DNA of 64,000 bases, taken from assembly GCA_002718195.1 (NCBI GenBank), contig PBDU01000003.1, forward strand, positions 1 to 64,000. The letters are read 5' to 3'. The stretch is from Methanobacteriota archaeon. Lineage in GTDB: Archaea > Thermoplasmatota > Poseidoniia > Poseidoniales > Poseidoniaceae. The notes beneath the pieces were generated by a model. It saw only the letters and a list, made by a program, of their open reading frames with translations. It did no database searches and was not told the DNA's origin. The position numbers were made by a program, and so were the translations under genes. Shown piece by piece: positions 46,520-56,354 of the stretch. Each line of letters opens with the position of its first letter. Position 1 is the stretch's first letter.

Positions 46520-47932
46520 ATGGGATTGTTTGACCGGTTCAAGAAACGAGTTGAAGAAGTAGTCGATGCTACAGATGCCGAGTCATTAAGTGCTCAAGAG
46601 GGCACTAGTGAGGCAGAGCGAGCACTGAAAAAAGCTGAAGAAAATGCTTCCACGCCCAAACAAGTCGAGCATTTACAATCAGCATATGACGAATCTGGGC
46701 AAGACGAGGATTGGGACGATGATTGGGAGGATTTAGAAGAATCTGGGAGTTCAGAGTCATCCGATGATGATTGGGAAGACGATTGGGAAGATTTAGATGA
46801 TGAACCAACATCTGTACCCCTGTCTAAAAAAGAGCTCAAGCGCTTGAATAAGCAAGAAAAAAAACGTCAAAAAGAGTTGAAGAAAAGGGGAGCGCAAGAA
46901 GCGATTAAACCCAAAGGAAGCAAAGTTCAACTCTCAATGATGAGGACCACAACTGGAAGACAACTGGTTGAAGTTTCGGAGGCTCCTCGTGGCTCATCCA
47001 AATCTGCTGAGATAAAAACGGATGCTGGATCAGAAATCAAAGTAGAACTTGGAGGAGGAATTGTAACCGAAGGAGGGCGCGTAATCAAGGAGGGCGCAAC
47101 TTTAGACAATCTTCTAGAAGAATTAGAATGGGTAATGTTGGAATCAGATATTTCAAGCGATGCGGTTAGTGCAGTAAGCGATGCTTTGCGAAACGAATTA
47201 GTCGGCTCAAGGCTTAGACGAGGCGCAGATTTAGCTAAAGTACTCGAAGCGAGTTTGAAAAGAGCACTGCGATCAATATTGGCAGCAGGATATTGGGATT
47301 TTGATGCTTCAATAAGAAAATTCGTTGACCAAGGAGATACACCAGTTGTTGTAATGATGGTGGGGGTCAATGGAACTGGTAAAACAACAACAGCAGCAAA
47401 GTTAGCAAAAAGAATCCAAGACTCTGGTTTGAGCGTGATTGCAGCAGCAGGTGACACATTTAGGGCAGGAGCAATTCAGCAACTTGAAACCCATTGTGAA
47501 AGGTTGGGAATAAGGTGCATATCCAGCGAGAGAGGAGGAGATTCTGCAGCGATAGCAAGAGATGCAGTTCATAGCGCACAAGCCAAAGGAATCGACGTGG
47601 TATTGGTTGACACAGCTGGAAGAATGCAAAATAAGCAAAATCTGATGAACGAATTAGCCAAGGTTAGGAGGGTTGCAAATCCCCATTTGACCTTGTTCGT
47701 TGGCGATGCATTAGCTGGAAATGATGCAGTCGACCAGGCAAAGATGTTCCAAGAGATGTTAAAATTCGATGGGGCGGTTTTGACTAAACTTGACACCGAT
47801 GCGAAGGGAGGTGCAGCGCTCAGCGTTGCATTTGCAACTGGCAGACCGATTGTGTTTGCAGGGGTCGGGCAGGAATATACCGACCTTATGCAATTTAATC
47901 CCGATTGGCTATTGGAGCAATTATTTGAATGA
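46520..47932 (+). CDS. ftsY: Signal recognition particle receptor FtsY
   Basis: GVNGTGKTTTAAKLAKRI, AAGDTFRAGAIQQLE, VLVDTAGRMQNKQNLMNEL, TKLDTDAKGGAALSV; acidic N-terminal extension. Confidence 0.96.
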   Translation: MGLFDRFKKRVEEVVDATDAESLSAQEGTSEAERALKKAEENASTPKQVEHLQSAYDESGQDEDWDDDWEDLEESGSSESSDDDWEDDWEDLDDEPTSVPLSKKELKRLNKQEKKRQKELKKRGAQEAIKPKGSKVQLSMMRTTTGRQLVEVSEAPRGSSKSAEIKTDAGSEIKVELGGGIVTEGGRVIKEGATLDNLLEELEWVMLESDISSDAVSAVSDALRNELVGSRLRRGADLAKVLEASLKRALRSILAAGYWDFDASIRKFVDQGDTPVVVMMVGVNGTGKTTTAAKLAKRIQDSGLSVIAAAGDTFRAGAIQQLETHCERLGIRCISSERGGDSAAIARDAVHSAQAKGIDVVLVDTAGRMQNKQNLMNELAKVRRVANPHLTLFVGDALAGNDAVDQAKMFQEMLKFDGAVLTKLDTDAKGGAALSVAFATGRPIVFAGVGQEYTDLMQFNPDWLLEQLFE

Positions 47933-47965
47933 AGGAGTAAAAGAACCCCCTTCATCTAGATTTTA

Positions 47966-48325
47966 TTGATGCAGAAGGATATGTTTGAAGATGAGGAAAC
48001 TGCAAAGTTCTTCCAGGTAATTCAAATGCTTCAGAGAACAGCATTATTCAACATGGGTCACTTTGAAGATCAAGAAGGAAAAATCCACTTCAATTTAGGA
48101 GAGGCTAAGGAAGCAATAGACGTAATCAAAGCAATCCAATCAAAGACAAAAGGCAATCTTACCGACAGAGAAAGTAAGATTCTATCGGGTATTGTTTCAG
48201 AATTGCAAATGAGGTTCGTTCATGCCCCTGCTCGCCAGAGAAAGATAGAGGATGAACTTGCTCAAGGGGAGCAGATACGTCAATCCTTTGAATCTCCCTC
48301 TGAGGGGCCATCTGAAGAATTGTAA
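47966..48325 (+). CDS. DUF1844-like protein
   Basis: ALFNMGHFED...NLGEAKEAIDVIKAIQSKTKGNLTDRESKIL pattern. Confidence 0.7.
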   Translation: MMQKDMFEDEETAKFFQVIQMLQRTALFNMGHFEDQEGKIHFNLGEAKEAIDVIKAIQSKTKGNLTDRESKILSGIVSELQMRFVHAPARQRKIEDELAQGEQIRQSFESPSEGPSEEL

Positions 48326-48384
48326 ATTTCTATTCCAATTATGCGTATGTTTGATGAGGTCTGCACATTTGGGGAGTCTATACC

Positions 48385-49110
48385 ATGTCGCTTGTTAACG
48401 AAATAGATTCTGAGGATGCGCCAGTAGTTCTCATCGTCGATAACAATCAAATGTCCGTGTATAGGCTACGGGAAATTTTCAAAACAAAGGATTTCAAAAT
48501 AGAGGTATGTGAAGACGGAGATTTAGCCGTAGATGAATATATTCGCTTAGATCCAGAATTGGTTGTACTAGCTCTTGACATCCCTTCCCTGGACGGACAT
48601 TTAGCAGCACTTGAAATGAGGGAACATGGCGGAGAGTCGAGAATTGTTTTCACCGCTCCAAGACGACTATCTGATTTAGCCAAAGATGCTGCATTTTCAG
48701 CAGGAGCGGTTGCAATACTCGAGGCTCCAGTCAGCCGAAAAATTGTAGATGAAGCCTGGGCTGATATTCTAGGACCAATTCCAGAGGCACCAGGTTTAGC
48801 AGATATCGATGAGTTGTACCCTGAAAGGGAAAACAAAGCCCCTGAACTGCCTCCATTGCCTCTCCCTGGGGCTGGATTACCATTACCAGATCTCCCGCTT
48901 CCCGGCACAGAACTCCCAGCAATCCCCATACCAGCAATCCAAGAATCGATATTGCCTGTACCCGAAATAACTCCAGCAGTAATCCTAGAGGAGCCCAAAA
49001 AGAAGAAATCCTTTAGGAAAAAACTGATTTTATTATTGGTTTTAGCTGGAATTTCAACATTAGCGTATGGGTTTTACATTAACGGTATCCCATTTACGGA
49101 CCTAGCCTAA
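48385..49110 (+). CDS. Degenerate receiver-domain protein with Pro-rich linker and C-terminal TM helix
   Basis: VVLIVDNNQMSVYRLREIF..., PELVVLALDIPSLDGHLAALEMRE; LPLPGAGLPLPDLPLPGTELPAIPIP linker; KLILLLVLAGISTLAYGFYI. Confidence 0.75.
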   Translation: MSLVNEIDSEDAPVVLIVDNNQMSVYRLREIFKTKDFKIEVCEDGDLAVDEYIRLDPELVVLALDIPSLDGHLAALEMREHGGESRIVFTAPRRLSDLAKDAAFSAGAVAILEAPVSRKIVDEAWADILGPIPEAPGLADIDELYPERENKAPELPPLPLPGAGLPLPDLPLPGTELPAIPIPAIQESILPVPEITPAVILEEPKKKKSFRKKLILLLVLAGISTLAYGFYINGIPFTDLA

Positions 49111-49409
49111 TTTTGCAGTCTTGCCATTTGTACTGCTTGATGATATGGTAGCGAAAGAACCCTGCCATCTGCCAGTTGCAACATTACCATTTGATTTGGA
49201 TTCAGGTTTTGCGGAGTTTGTTTTATTATTCTAGAGCCGTAAGGGGCTTGAATCACCTCCTCGATATCAAGATTTGAGTCGAGCATGGAATGGTCTAGAT
49301 TATTTATCCTAAGTTTGAGGTCATTTCTTTTCTTCCAGATGAAGAATATCAAAGCAAAGTTAGCCGAAAATAAAATGGCAGCGACCAACCATTGAATCAC
49401 GCCTGCCAT
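49107..49409 (-). CDS. Small protein with N-terminal TM helix
   Basis: VIQWLVAAILFSANFALIFFIWKKR; no recognised family. Confidence 0.5.
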   Translation of the reverse strand: MAGVIQWLVAAILFSANFALIFFIWKKRNDLKLRINNLDHSMLDSNLDIEEVIQAPYGSRIIKQTPQNLNPNQMVMLQLADGRVLSLPYHQAVQMARLQN

Positions 49410-49439
49410 GATAGGTGTTGGTAGCGGTATTTGATTAAA

Positions 49440-50234
49440 TCAACGATTGAGTAAAGCATTCCAAGAAGCATCAGCATAAGCCCTTGCAGATGCCTTCGGT
49501 TCTGCAGCCTTGTGTATTCCCGAACCAACAATTATGCAGTCAGAGCCTGCATTCACAGCCTCTTCTGGGCTTCCATACCTTTGCCCCAACTCTCCATCTC
49601 CGACATTTATGTTTACTCCAGGCGTCCAAATCATCTTGCCTTCGCCAGCACTTTTTCTCAATCTTCTAATGTCATTAGGATTTGAGCCATTTCCAATGAA
49701 TCCAAACACTCCCGAATGATCTCTTCCAACAGCGATAACATCTGCAGTATACTCAGCATCTAGGAGATTTCCTCTGCTAGACATTTGCGCAAGGAGCAAA
49801 ACGCCCCCTTCTCTTCCAACATCATTCCATGATTTTTGAATTCCGTCCACTATATCCGGTCCTGAAATTAAGTGTGAAGTTACTAAGTCAGACCATGAGC
49901 GTATATCATAAATCCCTCCCATTTGTTTATTGGTGATTTTTCCGATATCAGCGAATTTCCTATCTTCAAAGATTAGAAGGTCGGCTTTTTTTGCTTTCTG
50001 ACAAAACACTTCCCAAGCATCTTTTGACCAATCATCTACAAGGTCTACATGCGTCTTCAGGGCAGCGATATGTTCTCCAACTTCATCTATCAATTGGTGT
50101 AAGCCTGCCATTGTTGACCTGTCAGCGGCCAGACAAACAAGAGATTTCTTCCTGTAAGCAACCTGCATATATTTTTTTGAAATAGAATCAGTGCAAGAAA
50201 CCCAACGGTTGCCCCAGACCTCTGCTATATCCAT
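49440..50234 (-). CDS. pyrF: Orotidine 5'-phosphate decarboxylase, eukaryote-like type
   Basis: ALKTHVDLV, DLLIFEDRKFADIGKITNKQ, LLLAQMSSRGNL, GFIGNG, MIWTPGVNINVGDGELGQRYGSPEEAVNAGSDCIIVGSGI. Confidence 0.92.
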   Translation of the reverse strand: MDIAEVWGNRWVSCTDSISKKYMQVAYRKKSLVCLAADRSTMAGLHQLIDEVGEHIAALKTHVDLVDDWSKDAWEVFCQKAKKADLLIFEDRKFADIGKITNKQMGGIYDIRSWSDLVTSHLISGPDIVDGIQKSWNDVGREGGVLLLAQMSSRGNLLDAEYTADVIAVGRDHSGVFGFIGNGSNPNDIRRLRKSAGEGKMIWTPGVNINVGDGELGQRYGSPEEAVNAGSDCIIVGSGIHKAAEPKASARAYADASWNALLNR

Positions 50235-50284
50235 GACTATTCCTTGAGCAGGAGAGTATTGACCTTTACTTATCTCTCAAATGG

Positions 50285-51280
50285 CTAAGTTTCTAAAGAT
50301 TCGATTGATTTTAGGATGGTTTCTTCCTTTGTATACAGCTTAATTTGTAATCTTTCCTCCATGTCTTGACAGTCAAAATCAGTCCATTTGCCCCATGTTT
50401 TACGTAATTGTTCAACAGTCAATTTTGGATGAAATATGGCAAAAACAAATGCAATTGGTTTGGGTATGACGCGCCTTGCCCACTTCTTTTCTGGCCTTGC
50501 TTTTTGTAATAATTCTCCAACCTCGTGCATCCACATTCTGTGAGCATGCAAAATATATCTCTGACCATCATCTCCTAATTCAAGAGCGTTGACGTGAGCT
50601 AAGGCAACATCCCTAACATCGACAAATTCTAGGCTTGACTTTATGACAAATTTAGGGCCCTTCACAAAATGCTTGATGTAAGCCATGGACCCCTCGCTGT
50701 GACTTGGATGTAAGATTGGTCCAAAAACTATTGACGGATGAATTGTAATCAGCCTTGGTTTGGGTTCTGATTTTGATTCTACCCAATTTCTAATTATGAT
50801 TTCAGCCTCTGTCTTAGCAAACCCGTAGGGATTTTTTTCAAGGCTAGCCCCAGTACACCAATCTTCTCTATTGTGCATTGCTCCATTGCCTTTTCTGGGA
50901 TCTCTAATCGCTGCAACAGATGACGTGTGAATCAAATTTTTGACCCTTCCAAACTTATCCATTGCAATTACCAAATTTTTGCACCCTTGTATCGATGGGT
51001 CAAGAATATCAGTTTGATCGTTTTTCGATCCTACAGGTAAAGCAGCAGCACAATGAATGATTTGCTCACATCCACGAACTGCATCTTCCACTTCATTCAA
51101 ATCTAACAAATCCATCTTTACAATATCTAGGATTGCACCACTGCCTTTGTCCATTTTTTTCAAAAATTCTGCCTTGTCGAGAGTTCTAGCAGTGGCACGG
51201 ACATGCACCCCCTTTTCTAACAATAATTTAACAACCCAAGAACCAATGAAACCCGTTGCACCAGTAACTAGAACAGTCAT
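50285..51280 (-). CDS. NAD-dependent epimerase/dehydratase (extended SDR)
   Basis: TVLVTGATGFIGSWVVKLLLEKG, NPYGFAKTEAEII (YxxxK). ATG at 51278-51280 preferred over the overlong ORF start 51442. Confidence 0.88.
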   Translation of the reverse strand: MTVLVTGATGFIGSWVVKLLLEKGVHVRATARTLDKAEFLKKMDKGSGAILDIVKMDLLDLNEVEDAVRGCEQIIHCAAALPVGSKNDQTDILDPSIQGCKNLVIAMDKFGRVKNLIHTSSVAAIRDPRKGNGAMHNREDWCTGASLEKNPYGFAKTEAEIIIRNWVESKSEPKPRLITIHPSIVFGPILHPSHSEGSMAYIKHFVKGPKFVIKSSLEFVDVRDVALAHVNALELGDDGQRYILHAHRMWMHEVGELLQKARPEKKWARRVIPKPIAFVFAIFHPKLTVEQLRKTWGKWTDFDCQDMEERLQIKLYTKEETILKSIESLET

Positions 51281-51323
51281 ACTTGACCCTGTAACTTCTC
51301 GGTTAAATTCGTTGGGTCTATAG

Positions 51324-53150
51324 ATGAACAATTTGATGAAAGTTGGGCGATTGGGTTTCACCATGCGAGCAAGACTTAGTGCATTTTGCATTGTCTTGTT
51401 AATGCTATTACTTCCTCTCAGCGGATGTTTGGGTAACGACACCGTACCCGACGCACAAGAATCGAATACTTCTCCGTACCCCGATATTAACGAAAGAGCC
51501 GACTTGGAATGGAATTGGACCGGAGAGTATGCTATGGTCTTAGAACCAGGTCCTCATTATGCTCTAGATGTACAGTCCGCGTTTATCGACGTGGATACTT
51601 CAGAAGTTTGGGAAACTGGACCAGCCGAATCTCAAGTTCACCTTTCATATTGGTTGCCAAGCAACACACAAGATGGAGAAAAGGTACCAGTAATCGCAGT
51701 AATAAGCCCCTACTATTCATTTGGGCAACCGGGCTCAGAATCCGGAGCAACAGATGTTGTTGGTTCAGGAAGAGGGGAATTTATCTACGATAATTTCATT
51801 CCACACGGCTATGCTTTTGCCCAAGTATCTGTTTTTGGAACTGAACTATCCAGCGGTTGTTTTGACTACAGAGGGGCAGGAGAAGGTCTTGGAATTCATG
51901 AAGCGGTTGAGTGGCTTGGTAAGCAAAATTGGTCTAATGGCAATGTGGGTTTGTACGGCAAATCGTATGAAGGGGCCACACAATGGGAGGCAGCGGCAAT
52001 TGGAAGCGAGCATCTTAAGACAATAGTCCCGATTTCCGGAACGACTGCATTACACCCTCTTCTTTACAAAAACGGCAGTGCAGAGGCAAGAAGCCAAGTA
52101 ATGCACATGAATTATTTTTCGAGCACTGTTGATTACAATGGTGATGATTTAGACAATGTCTGCCCTGATATTGTTGAGGGACTTTTTGCTGGACCGGTCA
52201 CTTATGGATTAGGTGAATTGGATCCCTACATGCAGAATTATTACGATGAGAGAAGCCACATAGACAAAGCATTCCAAAATTGGAACGGCTCAGTTTATTG
52301 GATTCAAGGGATGCAAGATTGGAATGTTGACCCCCACCAAGTTTTCGGAGGACCACCCGGAACTCATTGGTATCAGGCATACAAGGACGCAGGTTTTGAC
52401 GTTAGAGGCATGCTCGGACAATGGGAGCATAATTATCCAGATCAATGGACTAAACACAACAATCAGGATTCAGGATATGGTGGCGAAGCAATCCACAACA
52501 TGACTCGTTGGGATTGGGGGCAAGATCTCTTTGAATGGTTTGAGTACTACCTGAAGGGAGTTGGACCCCAACCAGATTTACATGCGCAAATTCAGCGCAA
52601 TGATGGGCAGTGGAGGATTGAACAAACATGGCCTCCACAAGACATAGAATGGATTGATTTGGATATGTCAGAATGCGAGCAAGACGGAGTTAGAGTGGGG
52701 GGAGCCGCAACTTCTTCTGTAACTTTCTTATGCCCATCTTTTGAAGAGGACATACACATTGCTGGATTACCGACTTTTCACTTAGATGTTACAGCTTCTT
52801 GGGACGGAGGACAAGTATTTGTCCAGATGGATGATGATGATGCTTCAATGCGCCTTGGACATGCGACAATGGACATAAGGTACCATCAGGGTGGATACGA
52901 GCCGACAACAGTTCTTCCCGGGCAGAGTTTGACTATGCTGATGGAATTCCAGGCTATGGATGTAATTTTACCAGCAGGGCATTGGTTCACATTGACATTA
53001 ACAAGTAGCGGAGAGGATTACCTTCCTCCTGCTTGTTCTGCTACCTGCCCGGTTACAGTTTCTGGGGGAATTCTCTCTTTACCAACTATAAATAGGGATG
53101 GAAGTAATGTTTTGATTACTCCACAGAGTGATGAGGCTGCAAACAATTGA
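51324..53150 (+). CDS. CocE/NonD (X-Pro dipeptidyl-peptidase-like) alpha/beta hydrolase, lipoprotein
   Basis: Lipobox LLPLSGC; WLGKQNWSNGNVGLYGKSYEGATQWEAA nucleophile region; C-terminal jelly-roll-like region. Confidence 0.85.
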   Translation: MNNLMKVGRLGFTMRARLSAFCIVLLMLLLPLSGCLGNDTVPDAQESNTSPYPDINERADLEWNWTGEYAMVLEPGPHYALDVQSAFIDVDTSEVWETGPAESQVHLSYWLPSNTQDGEKVPVIAVISPYYSFGQPGSESGATDVVGSGRGEFIYDNFIPHGYAFAQVSVFGTELSSGCFDYRGAGEGLGIHEAVEWLGKQNWSNGNVGLYGKSYEGATQWEAAAIGSEHLKTIVPISGTTALHPLLYKNGSAEARSQVMHMNYFSSTVDYNGDDLDNVCPDIVEGLFAGPVTYGLGELDPYMQNYYDERSHIDKAFQNWNGSVYWIQGMQDWNVDPHQVFGGPPGTHWYQAYKDAGFDVRGMLGQWEHNYPDQWTKHNNQDSGYGGEAIHNMTRWDWGQDLFEWFEYYLKGVGPQPDLHAQIQRNDGQWRIEQTWPPQDIEWIDLDMSECEQDGVRVGGAATSSVTFLCPSFEEDIHIAGLPTFHLDVTASWDGGQVFVQMDDDDASMRLGHATMDIRYHQGGYEPTTVLPGQSLTMLMEFQAMDVILPAGHWFTLTLTSSGEDYLPPACSATCPVTVSGGILSLPTINRDGSNVLITPQSDEAANN

Positions 53151-53286
53151 CTGCGCCCTAATGTGATGTTATATTTTTCCTTAAAATAATATAATGAAAA
53201 TAAAAATATATTTTTTATAACTATTTAAAGAAAATTGAAAATAACAAAGATTGGTATAGTCGATTTAATCTATGTGATACTGGACG

Positions 53287-54654
53287 ATGGTTTATATGTC
53301 TGACCGCTTGGTTAACATAACCGATTTGTTAGGCATCGCGCGCGAACAAAATAAGGAACATAAAAAGGAAACAATAAGTTTAGTTGCCTTGAAATTCAAT
53401 TCAGAGAATATTGAAATCGCTCGAAAAATCACCACAGAAGGAATGTCAGAGCCGCAAAGAATAGATTATATTGGGAATTTAAAGCAGAGAACATCTAATG
53501 ATATCTTTGAATTCTCAACATGCAACAGAGTTCTGTATGTTGGTTTTGGAATTGAGCCAAACACTCTATCCGGGCACATACAAAAATACCATGGTGTAGA
53601 AGAAATTCCATTTTCCTTGTACTCGGGAGTTAGTGCTTGGAGGCACTTAGTAAAAATTTGCAGTGGATTGGACTCTTTCATCTTAGGGGAATTACAAGTA
53701 ATGTCTCAGTTTAGGAAATCAATTAATTTTCATCGAGATAATAACTTCATCAGCCTGTATAATTCCTCATTTTTTGAACACATTATCTCCGCAAACAGAA
53801 ACATAAGAAAAAAATTCGGCTTTAACCAGACAACAGAATCAATGCTGAGTCTAGCCACCTCTTCGCTTAAAGACATACTGGGGGAGAAAAAAGGTGCAAA
53901 AACCACAGTTCTCGGCTTTGGAGACATGGGAATAAAAGCTGTAGAGACCCTGCTGGATTTAGATCAAGACGAAATCACTGTAGTATCAAGAAATCCGCAG
54001 ATTTCAAGGACAAGAAATTTACAACTAAGTTCTCGATGCCAAATGATCTCGTATGATGAATGGGAGCAGGAACCGCCCTGTGCTGATATTGTAATATCAA
54101 CTATTAGAAACTCAACACCAACCTATAATTCACAAAATTATCTGCCAACAAAGACCCCAGCGATTGTTATGGATTTCTCTTGGCCGCCATCAATTGACAA
54201 ATCAGGGTTGAACGATGGGCAATCACTTCTTGGTATGGAACATTGGATACAAGTTGCAAGAAATCTAGGCGAAGAATGGAACTATGAGTCAACAATCAAG
54301 AGAAGCGAATCAATGATCTCTGAAATTCAGGATAAGTACATGCTTGAATCCACTGATAAACACCAAGCAGAATTCCGTAGCATGATTTATTCAAACCTCG
54401 AAAAACTCTCACAAGAATGGGAGTTTTTGCCGAATATCGAGCCACACGAAAAACGGCATTTGAGGCCATTTGCTAGAGAGATAGCGACATGGATTTGCCA
54501 CAAGGAGAAAAATTTCTATATTTCTGAATTATTAGGTTTTATTGAAAACTCATCACGAGAAATAAGCGATGACACAAGGCGCAATATATTCCAAGACGTT
54601 GATTTACAACTTACTACACTGAACAAGATGAACTCAATTTTAGGGGAGGCATAA
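53287..54654 (+). CDS. hemA: Glutamyl-tRNA reductase
   Basis: FEFSTCNRVLYVGFG catalytic Cys; LGELQVMSQFRKS; TTVLGFGDMGIKAVETLLD. Confidence 0.93.
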   Translation: MVYMSDRLVNITDLLGIAREQNKEHKKETISLVALKFNSENIEIARKITTEGMSEPQRIDYIGNLKQRTSNDIFEFSTCNRVLYVGFGIEPNTLSGHIQKYHGVEEIPFSLYSGVSAWRHLVKICSGLDSFILGELQVMSQFRKSINFHRDNNFISLYNSSFFEHIISANRNIRKKFGFNQTTESMLSLATSSLKDILGEKKGAKTTVLGFGDMGIKAVETLLDLDQDEITVVSRNPQISRTRNLQLSSRCQMISYDEWEQEPPCADIVISTIRNSTPTYNSQNYLPTKTPAIVMDFSWPPSIDKSGLNDGQSLLGMEHWIQVARNLGEEWNYESTIKRSESMISEIQDKYMLESTDKHQAEFRSMIYSNLEKLSQEWEFLPNIEPHEKRHLRPFAREIATWICHKEKNFYISELLGFIENSSREISDDTRRNIFQDVDLQLTTLNKMNSILGEA

Positions 54655-54656
54655 CG

Positions 54657-56354
54657 GTGCTAAAAATTGGCACAAGATCCTCGAAACTTGCAATTTGGCA
54701 AGCATCGGCTGTAAAAGAGATTCTTGATGAACATGGAGTAGAATCGGAGATTGTAGAATTCACATCTTTGGGAGACAGAAGTTTGGGTGGAAATTTATCG
54801 TCATCAGTTGGTCAGTTTATTCACTCAATCGATAACGAGTTGGTCCAAGGATCAATTGATATCGCTGTACATTCGAGTAAAGATGTGCCTGTGGAAATCC
54901 CGGAACTTATCGAGAATTTGGCGTACTTGGAAAGAGGTACAACTGCAGATTTGGTCTTGACCAAGTTTCGTAAAGATATTCCTCTTCTTGAAGAAACCTT
55001 AGATTCAGAATTATCTATGGACATTTCTGATATCCTCGATAAATTTGAGCGTGGATCAACTTTTGGCACAGTCTCAGGACGCAGACAATCCTTTCTTCTA
55101 AGTACAAGACCAGATATAATTCCGCTCTCAGTCAGAGGACATGTCCAAACAAGAATAAAGCGCTTGATTGAAGGAAGGGCAGATGCAATAATCCTTGCCG
55201 AGATAGGATTACAACGGCTAAGATCAACTGGATTACTTCAACAGTTTGAAGGCAAAATTTCAGCTTATAGAATAAACGAAATGCAGTGGCCAACAGCACC
55301 AGGTCAAGGAGCAATATGCGTTCATTGTAAAGCGGATCGATTTGAGGACCTTAGCAAGATAAGAGAGTTAATCAATAATTCACAAACTGAGCAGAATGTA
55401 AATGCAGAGAGAAACATTTTGCAAAAACTTGGTGGAGGATGTCTCTATCCTGCAGGAATAAGCGTATCAGACGGCTATGCAGAAATAAGAATCTCCCCTT
55501 CCAATTGGCGTGAGATATTTTGCCGAGGCAATGAATTTGATACAACAGTTTTTTCTGGATCCATTTCGACTCTAGATATCAAACCTCCAAGAGCAAAAAA
55601 TCAACATGAGAAAGAACTAGCAGACACACCGAGAATCATTTCAACTCTAAACTCAGATAGAATTTCTTCAGTATTGAATCAATCAAATATACCAATGAAG
55701 AATTTACCAGTCGTGGAACTTATACCAAATTTCGAGTCATGGCCTAAGGACTTTCTTTCACCCCTTGCCTCTAAAAAAGACTGGCCATATCTTGTTCTCA
55801 CATCACCCTTTGCTGCAAAATGTGCCATTCAAATCTCCAAGCAAAATCAGGACATTGAAAGGATTCAATGGGTTGCAATCGGTGAAGGGACTGCTAGAGC
55901 ATGTTTCAGAGAAGGAGTTACTGTTGCTGTTTGTGCAAAAGCTAGAAACTCAGAGGAACTTTTGCAGTTCATTAATTCAAACCTCTCAACGAATACAAAT
56001 CTTCTGATTCCTAGGTCCAATCTAGCCAGTAATGATTTAGAAAACGGTCTGAAAGAGTATGGCTTCGAGGTAAAGTCTTGGATTGGATATGAAAATGCAC
56101 CGAAGTCTGTGGAGAACCTTTCAATAAATCCCGATGATGTTTTGCTTCTTTCCTCATCCTCATCTGCCATATCTTGGTCTCAAAATGGATTGGATGTGCC
56201 AGAACAAATTCTTTGCATGGGAATTAAGGCTAAAGATACGATAAAATCCCTTGACTGTTTCAAAAACTCACAAGTTTCAGTCTTAGAGGGGCCAACTACA
56301 GATTATTTGATTCAGTGGTGGAATAAATTCAGGGGGAATGGGGATCGAGATTAG
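54657..56354 (+). CDS. hemC: Fused hydroxymethylbilane synthase - uroporphyrinogen-III synthase (HemC-HemD)
   Basis: KIGTRSSKLAIWQA, AVHSSKDVP, LSVRGHVQTRIKRL, QGAICVHCKA, GGGCLYPAG; C-terminal ~250 aa HemD-like (PYLVLTSPFAAKCAIQ, VLLLSSSSSAISW). Confidence 0.92.
   Translation: MLKIGTRSSKLAIWQASAVKEILDEHGVESEIVEFTSLGDRSLGGNLSSSVGQFIHSIDNELVQGSIDIAVHSSKDVPVEIPELIENLAYLERGTTADLVLTKFRKDIPLLEETLDSELSMDISDILDKFERGSTFGTVSGRRQSFLLSTRPDIIPLSVRGHVQTRIKRLIEGRADAIILAEIGLQRLRSTGLLQQFEGKISAYRINEMQWPTAPGQGAICVHCKADRFEDLSKIRELINNSQTEQNVNAERNILQKLGGGCLYPAGISVSDGYAEIRISPSNWREIFCRGNEFDTTVFSGSISTLDIKPPRAKNQHEKELADTPRIISTLNSDRISSVLNQSNIPMKNLPVVELIPNFESWPKDFLSPLASKKDWPYLVLTSPFAAKCAIQISKQNQDIERIQWVAIGEGTARACFREGVTVAVCAKARNSEELLQFINSNLSTNTNLLIPRSNLASNDLENGLKEYGFEVKSWIGYENAPKSVENLSINPDDVLLLSSSSSAISWSQNGLDVPEQILCMGIKAKDTIKSLDCFKNSQVSVLEGPTTDYLIQWWNKFRGNGDRD

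Noticed and set aside
51281-51442. N-terminal extension of the epimerase ORF
   Set aside because: Overlaps the divergent lipoprotein gene; the Rossmann start MTVLVTGATGFIG at 51280 is the natural N-terminus.
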